Assembly: GCA_016760335.1 (NCBI GenBank) | Contig: CM028675.1 | Location: 3,720,001 to 3,784,000 of the forward strand | Direction of reading: 5' to 3' | Source of the DNA: Gastrodia elata | Lineage: Eukaryota; Streptophyta; Magnoliopsida; Asparagales; Orchidaceae | DNA length: 64,000 nucleotides | In this document: positions 21,501-34,100 of the stretch, piece by piece | Layout: every line of letters begins with the position of its first letter | Numbering within the stretch: position 1 is the first letter of the stretch | Translations under genes and position numbers: made by a program | The notes under the pieces: model-generated | Databases searched by the model: none | The model's input: only the letters and a program-made list of their open reading frames with translations | Told to the model about the DNA's origin: nothing

Positions 21501-23082
21501 TTTGTTGCCGATAGACCACGCCACGCCCAGCATTCAATCTCCATGCCTTCAAAAAGTCAAGGCGCGTCGATTGAACCTGGAAGCCCTAACTGGGATGGAC
21601 TGTGACGCCAAGTGACTACTCCGCCAAAACATCCTAAATGCTGGTGATAAGGGTTCAGTGTGAGGGGATAACTCTCCTCATATAAGCCACTAAACGGATG
21701 GGGCTGGATCCCTACACCATTAGTGAGGTGAGGTGAGTCGAACCCCGAAGGTTTCGCAACCTAGGGTGCAGCCGATCGTTGGGTGCTTACTCGGACACAG
21801 CCATGGCTCGGCTGCTAGCTCGACTAATTGATACGATCGATCAGAGCTAGCTTAGTCCTTGGAAACAATCAAGGTAATCTTCTAAGGGGGCAACTAGATG
21901 ACATCTAGATGCTCAAACCAGAAGCTTAATTGACATCGAGCCTACATGACTCGGCGGTAAGAAAGTTGTACCTAGGAATGCTGACAACAGAGGCATCGAG
22001 AAAGGAATTGAGATGAGAAGAAGGTTCCAAATGACTCAACAGAAAGCATAGGGAGTCTGAACACCAGACCTATCCCTCTATCAATGGTTCACAACTACAG
22101 AGAATCACCGATAGTGACGGGAGCTCAAGAAGCTTCAACTGAGCAATTGAGGGATCACAGTGAGCAAAAGGACTCATTGTGATATCCCAGAGGCATTTAT
22201 AGGCATTAGGAGGCGCTAGGGGTCAAAGCTTAGGAACCAGGGCATGGCTCGAGCTGAAGGAAAGGCTCGGTTCAACAGTCGAGGGCAATTCTGGGAGACC
22301 ACTACTGGCAAGAGGTCGTGTTCAAGGGTAGAAGAAGAAGAATGGGACTTTTCTCGTACTGCCACGATGGCTGGAGAGATCTGGTTGTTGGGGGACCAGG
22401 CACGAGAGCGATCGAGGGGAAGGAGACGATCCACAGTGCTGGGGATGCTGGGAGCCATCTGATTGATCATCAGATGATGCGGATGGTTCTGATTTCCCGA
22501 CACTTAATGGCCGAGCGAGGATATAAAGTCAGCCATTGGATCAGATTGGATGATCCAATGGTTAATCAAGGATACTTACGGTGGATAGCTAGATGCCCTT
22601 GGATTGGAATCTCGGAACTACGAAACGGTCGAGATGAGACGGATCCGATCGAAGGCGCGGGCCATTGTATCATATCCACGAGATCAGCGGTCTGGATGGC
22701 GCCCGCAATTTAGAGGCAGTCAACCGTTAGAGGGAAGATAGATTTGCAATTAGGAATTGTTCTAAACCCTAATATGCAATTGAACCAAATAAAATTAAAT
22801 CCAAAATAGGCCTAAATGGCCTCCAAAAATTCCCAAAAATTCACCTTTAGCTAATTTAGGTGTGGAGAATTCAAAAATAAACTCAAATTTTAATTTAGAG
22901 ATCAAATTAATTTAGCTAATTTCCAAGTTCCAAAAATTAGCAAAAATACTAAAAGCTCCGATTGATTTCAAACTTCTAGGATTAGGTTTAAATGACTCAT
23001 TGAGTCTAATGGAATCAAAATTAAAACTTAATTTAGCTTAATTAATCCAAATTTAGCTAAGGTAATAACTAGTATTGTTACA
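18551..23082 (-). mobile_element. 5' LTR of gypsy element 3 (4.5 kb)
   Basis: In sense (minus) it starts TGTAACAATACTAGTTATTA at 23,082 and ends GGAGGGTACGGGTCCCCA at 18,551, with the PBS just beyond. The first part aligns block by block with 9,787-10,100 (TTAATTAAGCTAAA, ATTGGATTCAATGGGTCATT). The GC-rich promoter part is at 21,360-22,740 and the AT-rich remainder at 18,660-21,360. The 3' portion resembles 27,102-30,710 read in the other direction. Confidence 0.75.
22195..22203 (-). promoter_or_regulatory. LTR TATA box (CCTATAAAT, minus strand)
   Basis: Minus strand reads CCTATAAATGCCTCTGGGAT, followed by CACAATGAGTCCTTTTGCTC. It matches the TATA block at 10,666 in the LTR of element 2. Confidence 0.6.
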
Positions 23083-24179
23083 AGACTAATTCTTAAGATA
23101 AGTGCAGAATGCTTATCTTAAGTATTAAGTATAGTACTCATATATATTGGATTATATATGGTGGATTTAATAAGAATTCAATATATATGAGTATTAGCAT
23201 ATCTCATATACTGATCACATCATAATATTAAGTATTATTAGTAGTAATAATTGAAGCTATAGAATTCATCCATATCATTCATCACAGAAACTAATTAAAA
23301 GTATTCATCTCTAAATAGAATGAGAAAAATGCATCTAAAGTTATTACAGACCATTGCTTAATAAAAGGCGGTAATTATCTTTCAACTCACATTGGAAATA
23401 ACTAAATGGTAAGTAAAAGATGAACTAGCTAATGCTACACTAACTCCTCCTGAATCTCTTGAGAAGCCTCCTGAGCCTGTTCTACAAATTGCTCTACATT
23501 TGACATATTGTTAGATCCCAAAATATATCACGTGCTAGAGAATAAGTCTAGCATATCTAAAGATACTATGCATGTTTATAGTTCTAAGTGATTGACAATT
23601 ATGAAGCTAAATAATACTGCAGAAAAGCACTGAAACAACTAAAAGTTTAAAACTATACATAATTAAAAGTAAAGTAAAAACTATAATGAAATTATGAAGT
23701 GCTGAAACAAATAATCTATGAAAGACTAAAATTTAATATTATATTGAAATGAAACTATGATGAATGTCACTGTATATGCATATGATTATGCCACTTTGGT
23801 GCCTTATGCACCCCAAGGAATTCTAATATTCATGATGTCTGCTGCATCCCGCAAACCCTACTCAAATTGATGGATATTGCATCCCATATTTCACAATAAT
23901 TTTTGATGCTCATGCTTATGCAATTCATGCCAAATGCTTTCAAATGAATATGATTCTTAAATCATTGAAAATCAAGAAATAATCAAAGTAAGACAAAAAT
24001 TATACATCCTGATTGTCATAATAAACACATTTTATTAAGGCTTATATAAGCAGAAATTTGATCATGTATTACCTTAAACTAGGTTTTTTCAATTCAACTA
24101 AAATATAATAACTTTTTAAGTTATCACATGGTGGGAGTGCATATACATAATTAGTATGTTCTCAAGAAAGGTAATTTTA

Positions 24180-24530
24180 AGCACTTAGTCTGTTTAGCTA
24201 CACTTATCAATGCACACAATGATAAGGGGACGGAACCCTTTTACATTTTATTCTCTCAAATTAAGATGTTTAATAATCCACTTAATACATGACTTAGTGT
24301 ATGTCCTAAGAAAGGTGACTTAGAACACTCAGTTTATTTAATTGCACTTATTAATGCACACAAAGATAATGGGACAAAACCTTTTTACAGTTTATTCTCT
24401 CAAACTAAGATGTTCAATTCCCAAATTAACATATACTTGGAATTGGGGTATTTTACCCTGAATTGAACTGCACTTATCGATGCGTAAAAAGATAAGAGGA
24501 CGGAACCCTTTTACAATCTTATTCGGGAAA
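24180..24530. repeat. Three-unit hairpin tandem repeat in LTR
   Basis: Three units of about 110-180 bp carry CACTTATCAATGCACACAAT, then GATAAG.GGACGGAACC, then TTTTACA..TTATTCTCTCAA. The TTATC...GATAA arms can pair. It is the expanded form of the two-unit repeat at 3,995-4,205. Confidence 0.65.
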
Positions 24531-25639
24531 AATAACTAATTTCATACTATACTAAATTAAATCAATTATATGGATATATACTACAATTTTCACATGATAA
24601 ACACTAAGATTATCATTTCTATGCTAACTATTTTAGAATATAAGAAAATTCAGACTAATGAATCTATTTTTATTATAGGTACTAAGTAATGGGGTTCCAA
24701 GTTTATGACATAAAAGTCACTCAATATAAGTGTTCTACCATGATTAAATAGCCTCAAACTAATACCTCTTAGGCTATCTTAATATAAGGATATAAGGTCA
24801 ATTATCTAATGTTTAAGGGGTTCATCTAAAGGCCTACATTAAAATAAGACATTTCCTACCCCGAAAGTAACCCTATTAGAGGTATAGTATTTACTTAAGC
24901 TTAGAACTATATTTGCACTTTGAATATCTAAAGTTGATAATCATCATAATTAAATCATATGCTAAATTTAAAGAAATTAAGATAATGAGTCCCTGTGGGT
25001 TTAAAAGTTCAATCATATGATTCAGATGCAAAAATCAAGTATGCAAATCTTTTATATTCAAATTCAACCCAAAACTCTAATTATGGGATAAAATCATAAA
25101 ACTCATAGGAATTGATTGTTTGTAAATCAATCATGTTTTATTAAGATTAATTTATGTTAATTATCTTACTTTAAAAAAATCAAGAAGTTCTTAAGGTTCA
25201 ATCAAGATAGTTAATCACATGAATCACGTTATGACTTAATCTTTTATCTTACTAATCTAGGGTCAAATGCCAAAAATCAACAAATGTTAATCAAATTAAT
25301 GTAAATCATTTAGTGCCTAAGTTACAATATCAAATAGCAATTGAGACTAATTATTGCTAATTTGATCCTAAGTACTTAGCATATAATTAATAATGTAGAA
25401 TTCAACAGAGTAAATCTAACTTTACCATTCGGTACAAAATATTCAAGTGAATCCTTATGAATTAAAACATTACATTTAGGATAAGAGGTAAACTTCTTAT
25501 TCAAAATCACTTCTACATTTACACACTGCATGATTTTACTAAAATTAATTGTTTATTTTGGTACACTTTTTGCATTATTAGAGTTATAGAGTCATCAAAA
25601 TATGAAAAATATGAAGTTTGAGCAAAACTAGGCAATTCT

Positions 25640-25890
25640 GCATGCAACAGCGTGCTGTAGCACTTACTTGGCTGAGAGTCAGGCACTACGGCGTGCTGTG
25701 GCATTTCACTGTGCTACGACGCGCTACGGCACTTTTAGGCGCTATGGCGGGTTTCTGCACTGCGGTGCACTGTAGCGCCCTCGTAGTCGAGAGCCAGATG
25801 CTACGGTGCCAGATTTTCAAGACGCTGGAGCTACGGCGCGTTGTAGCATTCCCTGGCCGAGAGTCAAGCGCTAGGCATGCTGTAGCACTA
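25640..25890. repeat. GC-rich CGTGCTGTAGCAC-type array in LTR
   Basis: Repeats of GCGTGCTGTAGCAC / GCGCGCTACGGCAC / GGCTGAGAGTCAGGC alternate over about 250 bp. Many units are near-palindromic. Same location in the LTR as 5,660-6,100. Confidence 0.6.
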
Positions 25891-27101
25891 GACAAGCATT
25901 TTGCTTGTGCAAAAGGAGGAATATCTTCCCCTATGCCACCCAAATACTCCCGATTCAGGGCACCTCAAGTGTTGTGTGATATACCGATAGAAAAGTCTCT
26001 TCGAGATCTTTCCATTGGTACTAAAATTAACATGAAAGAATTATTCAAGTATCTCAAATAGTGATGCCCTAGGTACATATGCGAGTTTCTCACTACACTA
26101 CACGATTCATCTTCTCTTTAAAATGGAATCTGATTAAGCTCTATTGAGCTCGATCGCTCAAATGCAGGTTCTTAAGGACAAGCATTAAACACACATGAAA
26201 TAAATTAGTCATTGGATTAATCAATGTGGGAAAATGGAAGGTACAAGGAAGGATATAAGGAGGGTACCTGAGCTTACAAATGGAAGAAGAGCTCCAACTA
26301 AAGTTCTTCAAGAGATTGAGAGGAATGAGCTTCCTTTACAGTTTAGGATGGAGCTTAGGAGGAGAAGCTTCAGCTGCTTGCAAATGGAGAGGGAGGAGGG
26401 TTGAGGCTCCAAGCTTAAAGGAAATGAGGGTGATGTCTTCAACAAGTGGAGCAGAGGCATGGGCTAGGAGAGGAAGCAAATCCTCTCCCATCAGCAGCAT
26501 GGGGAAGGATAGGGAGCTCCTTGCATACACAGAAAGGGGGAGGGAGGCGTACGCAAGAAATGGGGAAGAGAAAAGGGCAGGCGGGTCCCAAGCACAGGAG
26601 AAAAGAAGGAAAATGGATTTTTGAAATTTTATTTAATTTAATTAATCAATATATTTTAATTTTAATTAATTCATTAAAATTGGATTGACAGACAAGCTCT
26701 GAAAAATCACAAAATTTTTCTCCTAACTAATTTGGGGGTGATGAATGCAACGGCAAAGACATATTTCAATTTCGATGATTATTTAAGTATTCAATTTTTC
26801 AGAATATTTTAAATACATTAAAATATTTGAAAAAAATCCGATGACTTTCAAACACTTCCAAAATTTTACCCCTGGCTAATTCGAGGGTGACGAGTGCAAT
26901 GCAAAGTCAGATTTCAATTTCAATGTCAAATTAATTATCACAATTTTTTAATATTATTAAAATAATTCAAATATTCAATTAAGCTATGAATCACTCCAAA
27001 TCTTCAAGTTTTGGTTCTATTGACCAGATGAACCCAATGGAATAATAATTATGATGTAATTAAGCTAAAATTAGACTAAGTGACAACCTAGTTATTATAC
27101 A

Positions 27102-30100
27102 ATGGGATCCTAACATTCTGCCACCATGGAAGTATGAGGATAGCATCCTGTCCCCCACTACTTCTTTCGCGCCCTCAACGGCCTGGTTGTCTTATTTTCC
27201 CTGATTTACCCTCTGTTAGACTAGGCCTTGGTTTGTAGCTTCAAGTTGAGGATGGAAGCTCAGCCTTTGCCCTAGAAGCTTTCTTCTGAGCTATAAATAG
27301 CTCTAGGAGAACTTCAATGAAACCTTTGTTCACAAAAGTTCACTACCTGAGGTCACATTTGCCTCCCTACTCATGTCTTCTGATTTTCTGCCTACACTCC
27401 AGTTCAGCCACCAGTAGAGCTTTGTCCGACCTTTACCAGCTTGGAAATGGGTTATTTTTGATGTTCAAACCCCCAATTGAACCTTGGGTGTTGGTAGAAT
27501 CTTCAGTTGATAGAAGAGCCTCTGCAATTTAATGTAGCTCTCTCTCCCTCTCTGTATTTCTAGGTATTGATTGATTCCTTGTGCTGAATTCTTCTAACTC
27601 AATTATTGTAGATCCAATCCCATTTATTAATTAGAATGATGTGATTGTCTGGGGCTTGGTGGTTACTAGACAGTGGCGATCACTGTCTGGTTCAAGACTG
27701 CAAGACCTAGTGCCCTTTCATATAATCGCTGACAATTGGATTTCTAATTGAAATGCAATTGCTAATAATTGCAATTTCGAGACTATGGCTACAATTAGGG
27801 GCACCTCTGATCGATAGTGTGAACCCGTAGAATTGAAATTTTTTACCATTCTCCACAGTGTTGGCATCGAATGGGGATCTAGCCACCCAGTCACTACTAA
27901 GCCAATTTTCTCGAGGGCTTTGCTCCATCTCAATGCGTTGAGCTTGTTGCATCTTCTAGTTTACTAGAGCACTCCCGATTAGGGCTTCCGTGTTCAATAG
28001 GTGCGCTTTCATGCCTGGAAGGTTTTGGCGATCAAAATCGAGGCATGATGCTGTCGAAGCAATCAGAACCCGACGTCTGAAGTAGAGCCTAAACCTTTGC
28101 TGTCAGGGATTTTCATAAGTAGAAGGCAAACAATATCGGGCCAGGTCAGAACCTGACCTGCGCTGCTTGATTTATAGGTTATCTTAGTTTTTTTGATTTA
28201 GGGATTTAAAATCCTTAATTAAAATCATTTAATTAATTAATAGTCTATGATTCTTTAATTAAAATATTCCAATTTAATTATCTAAATAACTTTACCTATA
28301 CTAATCCAAATGGTATGTTCCTATATACCATTTTGCTCAATAAAATATAATGAATCTTAATCTAAAATAAAATTATGATATTTGTAATTAGAATTTCTAA
28401 CTTAACTTAATTACTCTAAAATCTTAATTAGTGAATATTAATCTCAACTGTTGGCCAAAATGCATGATTAAAGTGTCTAAATGTTCATGTGACAAAGGAG
28501 AACTTAATTGTGCACTCCAAATATTTTTTTGAGATTTATTTTTACTAATCACTTCTTAATCTTCTTAGATCTTGATTAATGCCTAAATAATTAATTTAAG
28601 CTTTATTTTTAGCAAGCTTAGTATCATTTTTCTTCTTATGTTGTTTAGAGCCTAGAGGGGAGCTTATATCTCTTATCCATGCCCTAATTTCCTTAATCAC
28701 TTTTCTTAGACTTAAAAAGTAATTAGTGCTATTTATGCTCACTTTAAGTCCAAAGTTGGTATTTAAGGTTTCACTGTTTATGTTAGACAGTATAGAACCT
28801 AATAGAGGTAATTATGACCAATTTGGAGCCCTAAATCTTTAAACTCTAATTTTGACCCTTGAGAGGGGTATTTTGATCATTTTAGCTAAAAGTTGATTTA
28901 AGTGTCCTTAAACCCTAGAATCCTACTCAAATACTATAAATCAGTAAGATAAATGATTATGATCATTTCAAAAACTTCTAAACTTTGAGAATAGAATCTT
29001 AAATATCAAACTCTAATTCTTCCTAAAAATTACTTAAGAAATTGTTAAGACTCTTAAAATGATCTTGGATCCTCAGTATTATCTCATTAAATAAATCTAA
29101 TATGTATATAATCAGTACTAGTTAACTTAACTAACATCCAAATATTCCTAATGTTTTTCCTAAGTCTATAGTCTAAGCAAATTTTTAAGCCCAACCTTAG
29201 CTAAGATCTTAAGTGATTAATCTCAATCCTTCAATCTTAGATTTTAGTAGCTTAGTTCTATTGAGTGATTGAGCTACTCAATAGATGGAGCCTTCTTAAA
29301 ACTTATAATCTTCATCTCATTTAGAATTAATTTGCATATCCCTTAGAAATCTCTTAAGTGCTTAATTCTTTAAATCTTTTCTTTTAACTTAAGTGATCTC
29401 AAATCTATTGAACAAATGAAGCTATTCAATATATTAAATCTAGCTCTTAGATTTATAAGCTTAACTTGATTATTTATCTTATGACTTTAGACTTCAATCT
29501 TTCTAAATTAGAATCTTGTCATATTCTTTAGCCTTTTAATCCTTATAATTATCTATCCTTATAGTGATATTTTGTGTGAAACCTTAGATATTAGTACATT
29601 GGATTTAGAGCATAAACCCCAATTTAGAGTTTAACTTTAAATTTCTGAATCTTAATTTTCTTGTTCAAGAATGGTTGTCATTAAAATACATTAATTAAGT
29701 TATTGATTAATTATTTAGCATTTGTAAATAATATTTCTAAATATGAATTAGAACTCATTAATTTAAATGCTTAACCTATAAGGCTGTAAATCTGAGACTT
29801 CACTTAATAGTTGGATATTTGAGATCCTAAGCTTGTATTTTTTCTCTCAAGATAGATAGAATGAATTAAATTAAATAATAATAGATATCACATGTGTTTT
29901 AGTAGAGTCTTTCTTTGACTTTTTTGATGTGCACACTTTGTATTTGAGCCATATACCTTGAACATATACAGATGAACATAGGATGCTAAATGAGGATTTT
30001 ATGTCCAAATTGAAATGCATATACATTATTAATTTAGCCAGCACATTTAGCATATTTAATTATCAATTCAGCAGAGTGTGTTCTAGTTAATATGCCTTTG

Positions 30101-30496
30101 CAGTTCAATTCTCTTGCATTAGAATCGACTGGATCTAGCTCTGTGGTTGATTTGATGATACAAGTCTGATTCTATAATCGAATTCTATTTAGTAGATCAT
30201 TTAACCAATTTCTGTTATGGCAATACTAACTTAAGTACATCTCAATACTTTCAATTTCAATGCATTTTCAATGCAATTTCAATGGTTCTATTGGCTAGCT
30301 TTTATGTTATATCATGTTTTTTTATTACTTTCTATTCAATACGTTTTACTAATGTTTCAACTTTTTTCTTTATTACTACTTATAGGATGCTTGAGTTGAT
30401 TTCATATTATGCTCAGTTCTATTTTACTTTAGTTCATATTTACTTTCTATTCAAATGATCATAAGCATGCTTAGGACTTTCCTTTAATTACTTTCA

Positions 30497-30554
<58 letters not shown>

Positions 30555-30710
30555 CTAATCTTATTATAACTTCTGATTGAGGTATGTTTCCTTACATACT
30601 TTGTTTTATTAAGTTATAAATACTTCATTTATAGCTATCCTATTTTTCTTTGTTGATTGTTGCATCTTCTTGTTGCTTAAATGTTCATCCAATGCACAAA
30701 AACACATATT
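27102..30710 (+). repeat. Sense LTR fragment next to the MRPL1 3' end
   Basis: The left end matches 1,024 onward (TTCGCGCCCTCAACGGCCTGG, the CTATAAATAG TATA box at 27,291, TCTCTCTCCCTCTCTGTATT). The right part is collinear with the reverse complement of about 19,060-19,200 (ATTTATAGCTATC, TTCTTGTTGC.TTAAATGTTCA). Both LTR ends are missing. It carries a long (AT)n at 30,503-30,552. It ends about 230 bp from the stop codon of the ribosomal protein gene. Confidence 0.7.
30503..30552. repeat. (AT)n microsatellite, about 25 repeats
   Basis: Uninterrupted AT dinucleotide run. Confidence 0.95.
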
Positions 30711-30939
30711 TAAAGTGCTTCGGATCCACCGTTGCCTCATTTGACTTGCACTATATGAAAAGTATAAAGAACTTGCAACAATAATTTATAACAACTGCTT
30801 AAACAAACTTGTGGAGTTGTGAGGTTTGAAGATGTTCCACTGCATGTAGAAGAGGTAAAGCATTAATAGCCCATGAAGCAAGCTTTTGCCCTGTTATACA
30901 TATTAAAATGACTTCTCCTTCAATTAAATAATATTTAGC
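30711..30939 (-). other. Presumed 3' UTR of MRPL1
   Basis: Non-repetitive AT-rich stretch between the stop codon at 30,940 and the LTR fragment. No canonical AATAAA is seen directly downstream of the stop. The poly(A) site may lie here or within the adjacent retrotransposon sequence (an AATAAA on the minus strand is at about 30,604). Confidence 0.4.
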
Positions 30940-31020
30940 CTAATTATTAGCATGCACTTTGCTGTAGAGATCAGCAGCTGCAGATAACGACTGTATCGTC
31001 ACAGAAAAACCAGGTCCCAT
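30940..31020 (-). CDS. MRPL1: MRPL1 exon 10 (residues 391-416 and stop)
   Basis: 81 nt. Encodes MGPGFSVTIQSLSAAADLYS then KVHANN and TAG. Acceptor CCTGTGCAG. MGPGF.V is the conserved last strand of the family. Confidence 0.94.
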   Translation of the reverse strand: MGPGFSVTIQSLSAAADLYSKVHANN

Positions 31021-31079
31021 CTGCACAGGAAGGCACATTAACAATCATTATTAAGATGTTATTAAAATTATGCACTCAT

Positions 31080-31133
<54 letters not shown>

Positions 31134-34100
31134 TAAATATATTGATCTACAAAGACATGCAGAATAAGACATGCTCTACATGCATGCATGCAGAAGATAT
31201 ACTTAACTGAACTGCATAATGTAAAATTCTTAACATAACCAGCGTATTTAGATGCTGCACAACAAAAAAAACAATTAGTGTATCATCAACCATAGATTTG
31301 TAATCCTATGTCATATTAACAGAGAGTATCAATTATAAAAAAACAAAGAAGAAGAAGAAGAAGAAGAAGAAACAATTCCTTCATTTTATAAAGAAAAAAT
31401 GCCAAAGGATGTCTGTCACTAAAATCTCTCCATTGTTAACATTGACAAAGTGATATCTTTGTCACTATCTCCAACTTGAATAATGCATTATATTTTCAAG
31501 TACCCCCGGTGAAATTTAATATATGTATTGACCTCTATGCCACCATGGACATTAGTGGGCTTCAACAAATCATGTAAATGTGTGTGCATATGCTTGTATA
31601 TTTGCTATAATTGATTTCTCGACAACATGTTTTGTGCTTGCTATTATATTCTAATCAGACTAAATCAATACTTCAGATGCATTAAAATCGCTCTCTCATA
31701 TGAGAAACTGTCAGTTCTCAAACAAGAGCTCAATACGTATTATGACGGAAGAACCCACTCATCTGAACGATGACATCACATTTGCTCGACCATAGTCAAG
31801 ACCTGTGAAAGACACAAGCTGCATGAACAAAAAGATCCCAATTGAAGCATTGGCAAGTATACACCTCAGTAGTTTCTATGAAACAAAAGGATTATTTAAA
31901 ATAAGCATACGCTCAGAACATCAATGCTCAATCTAAGTGGAGAGAGCCAATCAGGTGCTTGGTATTCTACACGATATTTTTTCAATTAATTGATGTAAAA
32001 CTATCTAAATATGTAATTGTTTCAAACTTCAAGATTTGAGATTCTTTGAATAATGAAGTTATGTGTGACCATAGACTTGGCAAAATGAAGAAGAGGTTGT
32101 TGATGTTGTATTAACGCATATTATAGAAACAGAAAAAAGGTTGGCTTCTTGAATATAGTAATAGTTGCAAAATAGCATAAATCACAATATGATAGAGCTT
32201 CAAAAAAAAAAAAGCAGATTACACAGCATTGTGCAATGTTAGTATCAAATAGTATCACTACGGCATTTAGGGAAAGCAAATAGCCACATTAGAGACAAAA
32301 GAATTGCAGCAAATGTGATTGTACTGTGATGTATTCATCTTTGTGTGTAGCATATGCACTTTGAATAAAGCGATTAGTTTAAAGAAGAGTTAAAAAAGAT
32401 ACAGTTTGCCATAATGCAGGATCAAAGGGATGAATTGCAAAAAACATGCTCAATATGAATAAATAAAGACCGAATTTTTTCATTTCAATTGTGATGAATA
32501 TGTGATGTGTCTTGAATGAATGACTCCTAATGTTCCTAAAGCCAAATGTCAGCATTTGATACTTCCACAGCATGCCATCAACGAAAAGAATTAATGTTAT
32601 CTTGGAGACCCCTCAAATTCTGGCATATTTTGGGTATTGGAGTTCTTGGGAGAATTTTTAAAACATTGACAGTTCGTGTAAGCAGCGACGTTTGGGGTGA
32701 AGTAAAATGTACGTTGTAAGATTTATCAATCTCTTCTTATGTTATATCAGTGGAAGTACTTGAGAATTCGGAATAGGGCTGGCAAGGGAAGACATTTGTG
32801 TTCTTTTTAGTAAATTAGATCCCTCGCTATGATAAATGTAGGACGAGTTGAAACAAACTACAAACATTTTCCTATATTGTTCGTGTTGCAATATTATAGA
32901 ATTTTAGCAAGCCTTGAGTAGCACTAAAAGCCTTCCTATTTACATATCAAATGATCAACATTTCCTAGATATTATGAATCCACACAAAACTCAAAATTAA
33001 AACAAAATTAGCAACATAATAGGGAATTTCTGCAAGCTAAATAGCCCATTCATGGGTAAGGAAGGACAAGTGCAAGTTCTGAAAAAAAAGTATTGGATAT
33101 TAGAAGCATACATAGCTAAAAATTTTAATGTGATAATAAATGCCCCACATTTATGGCACACCATTCTCAATCTTTCTACATTCGAGTTATATGATACCAT
33201 TGATAGAACATGAATCAATTCGAGTGTATGACAGTAAAGCAAGCAATAGAGACATTTACTTTTTTTTAGGCCAACAGGTTTTGCCACTAAAAGCGCATTC
33301 ACAAAAGCTCCAATATTTTCATGTAAATTCTCCTCAGTGAAATTGACCTGAAAAATTCATACATATTGATACAGTCACAAATTGTAAAACTGAGTAACAA
33401 ATTATGCATGTGTTCAGAAGCAAGTACTAATATATATAGCATTTTATAAAAGCATCATTTAAGTAAAAGTTAGAGAAAAAAAAAGGCCTTTTGCAACAAA
33501 GTGAACAAAAGTGAAATAACAGTTATTGGTAACCATTGATAATGATATTTCTGTATTATAGCCTTAAGAACATGAAACATCTCCAATTAAAATGACTAAG
33601 CACAATATACAAAGCCAAAGATATAGGAAAAGCTATTGAATAATTTTTAAAGAAACTACTTGATAAAATAGCTTACAGAGAAGCTATGAAAACTGTTTAG
33701 TGGCCTATTTTTACACTGTTGGAGCTAAAGAAAATTTTTTATTAATCAAAAATTGTATCCATCGCACATAATTCATAACTAAATTTTGGCAAAATAAAAC
33801 AACATCAAAATAAATACACAAGGCAAGCTCAGTAAACCATAGTCTTTGTCACCAGTTGTTTTACATGAATGGATGAGTTTAGAAATCATAAGCCAAAATG
33901 CAACTTTTGCAATTTTTGCTAGGATTATAAATTCAAATAACTTGGCTATAAATAAGGTCCTGAAGAATGGTAAGAAATATAAATCAATAAACAATGAAAT
34001 AAACTTCTAGTGTTTTCTCAATGGTCATAGATTTTGTTGAATATGAATTCTTCAATAGCTTCACATATATTCAGCCAACTACGTCCAGGAGTGAATCACC

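Larger units (their letters stand above)
23083..27101 (-). mobile_element. Antisense LTR, 5'-truncated on the plus strand (4.0 kb)
   Basis: Collinear with the solo LTR at 2,667-7,239: the AATTCTTAAGATAAGTGCAG stretch matches about 2,835, the hairpin tandem repeat is at 24,180-24,530 (three units here), the GC-rich array at 25,640-25,890, and the blocks TTTGGGGGTGA.GAATGCAACGGC and GGGTGACGAGTGCAATG near 26,730 and 26,890. It ends GACAACCTAGTTATTATACA. About 170 bp corresponding to 2,667-2,835 are missing, and the truncated end abuts the start of the element 3 LTR. Confidence 0.75.

Noticed and set aside
21362..22713. Several open frames of 70-130 codons on both strands
   Set aside because: They lie in the GC-rich promoter part of a gypsy LTR, overlap each other on both strands and show no family motif.
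25618..26061. 147-codon plus-strand open frame
   Set aside because: It is the translation of the GC-rich CGCTGTAGC repeat array inside an LTR; the composition is explained by the DNA repeat.
26280..26688. 114- and 80-codon open frames
   Set aside because: Purine-rich LTR sequence, no family resemblance, overlapping frames.
30503..31131. CRISPR-like or satellite array
   Set aside because: Only plain AT dinucleotide runs; no spaced repeats.
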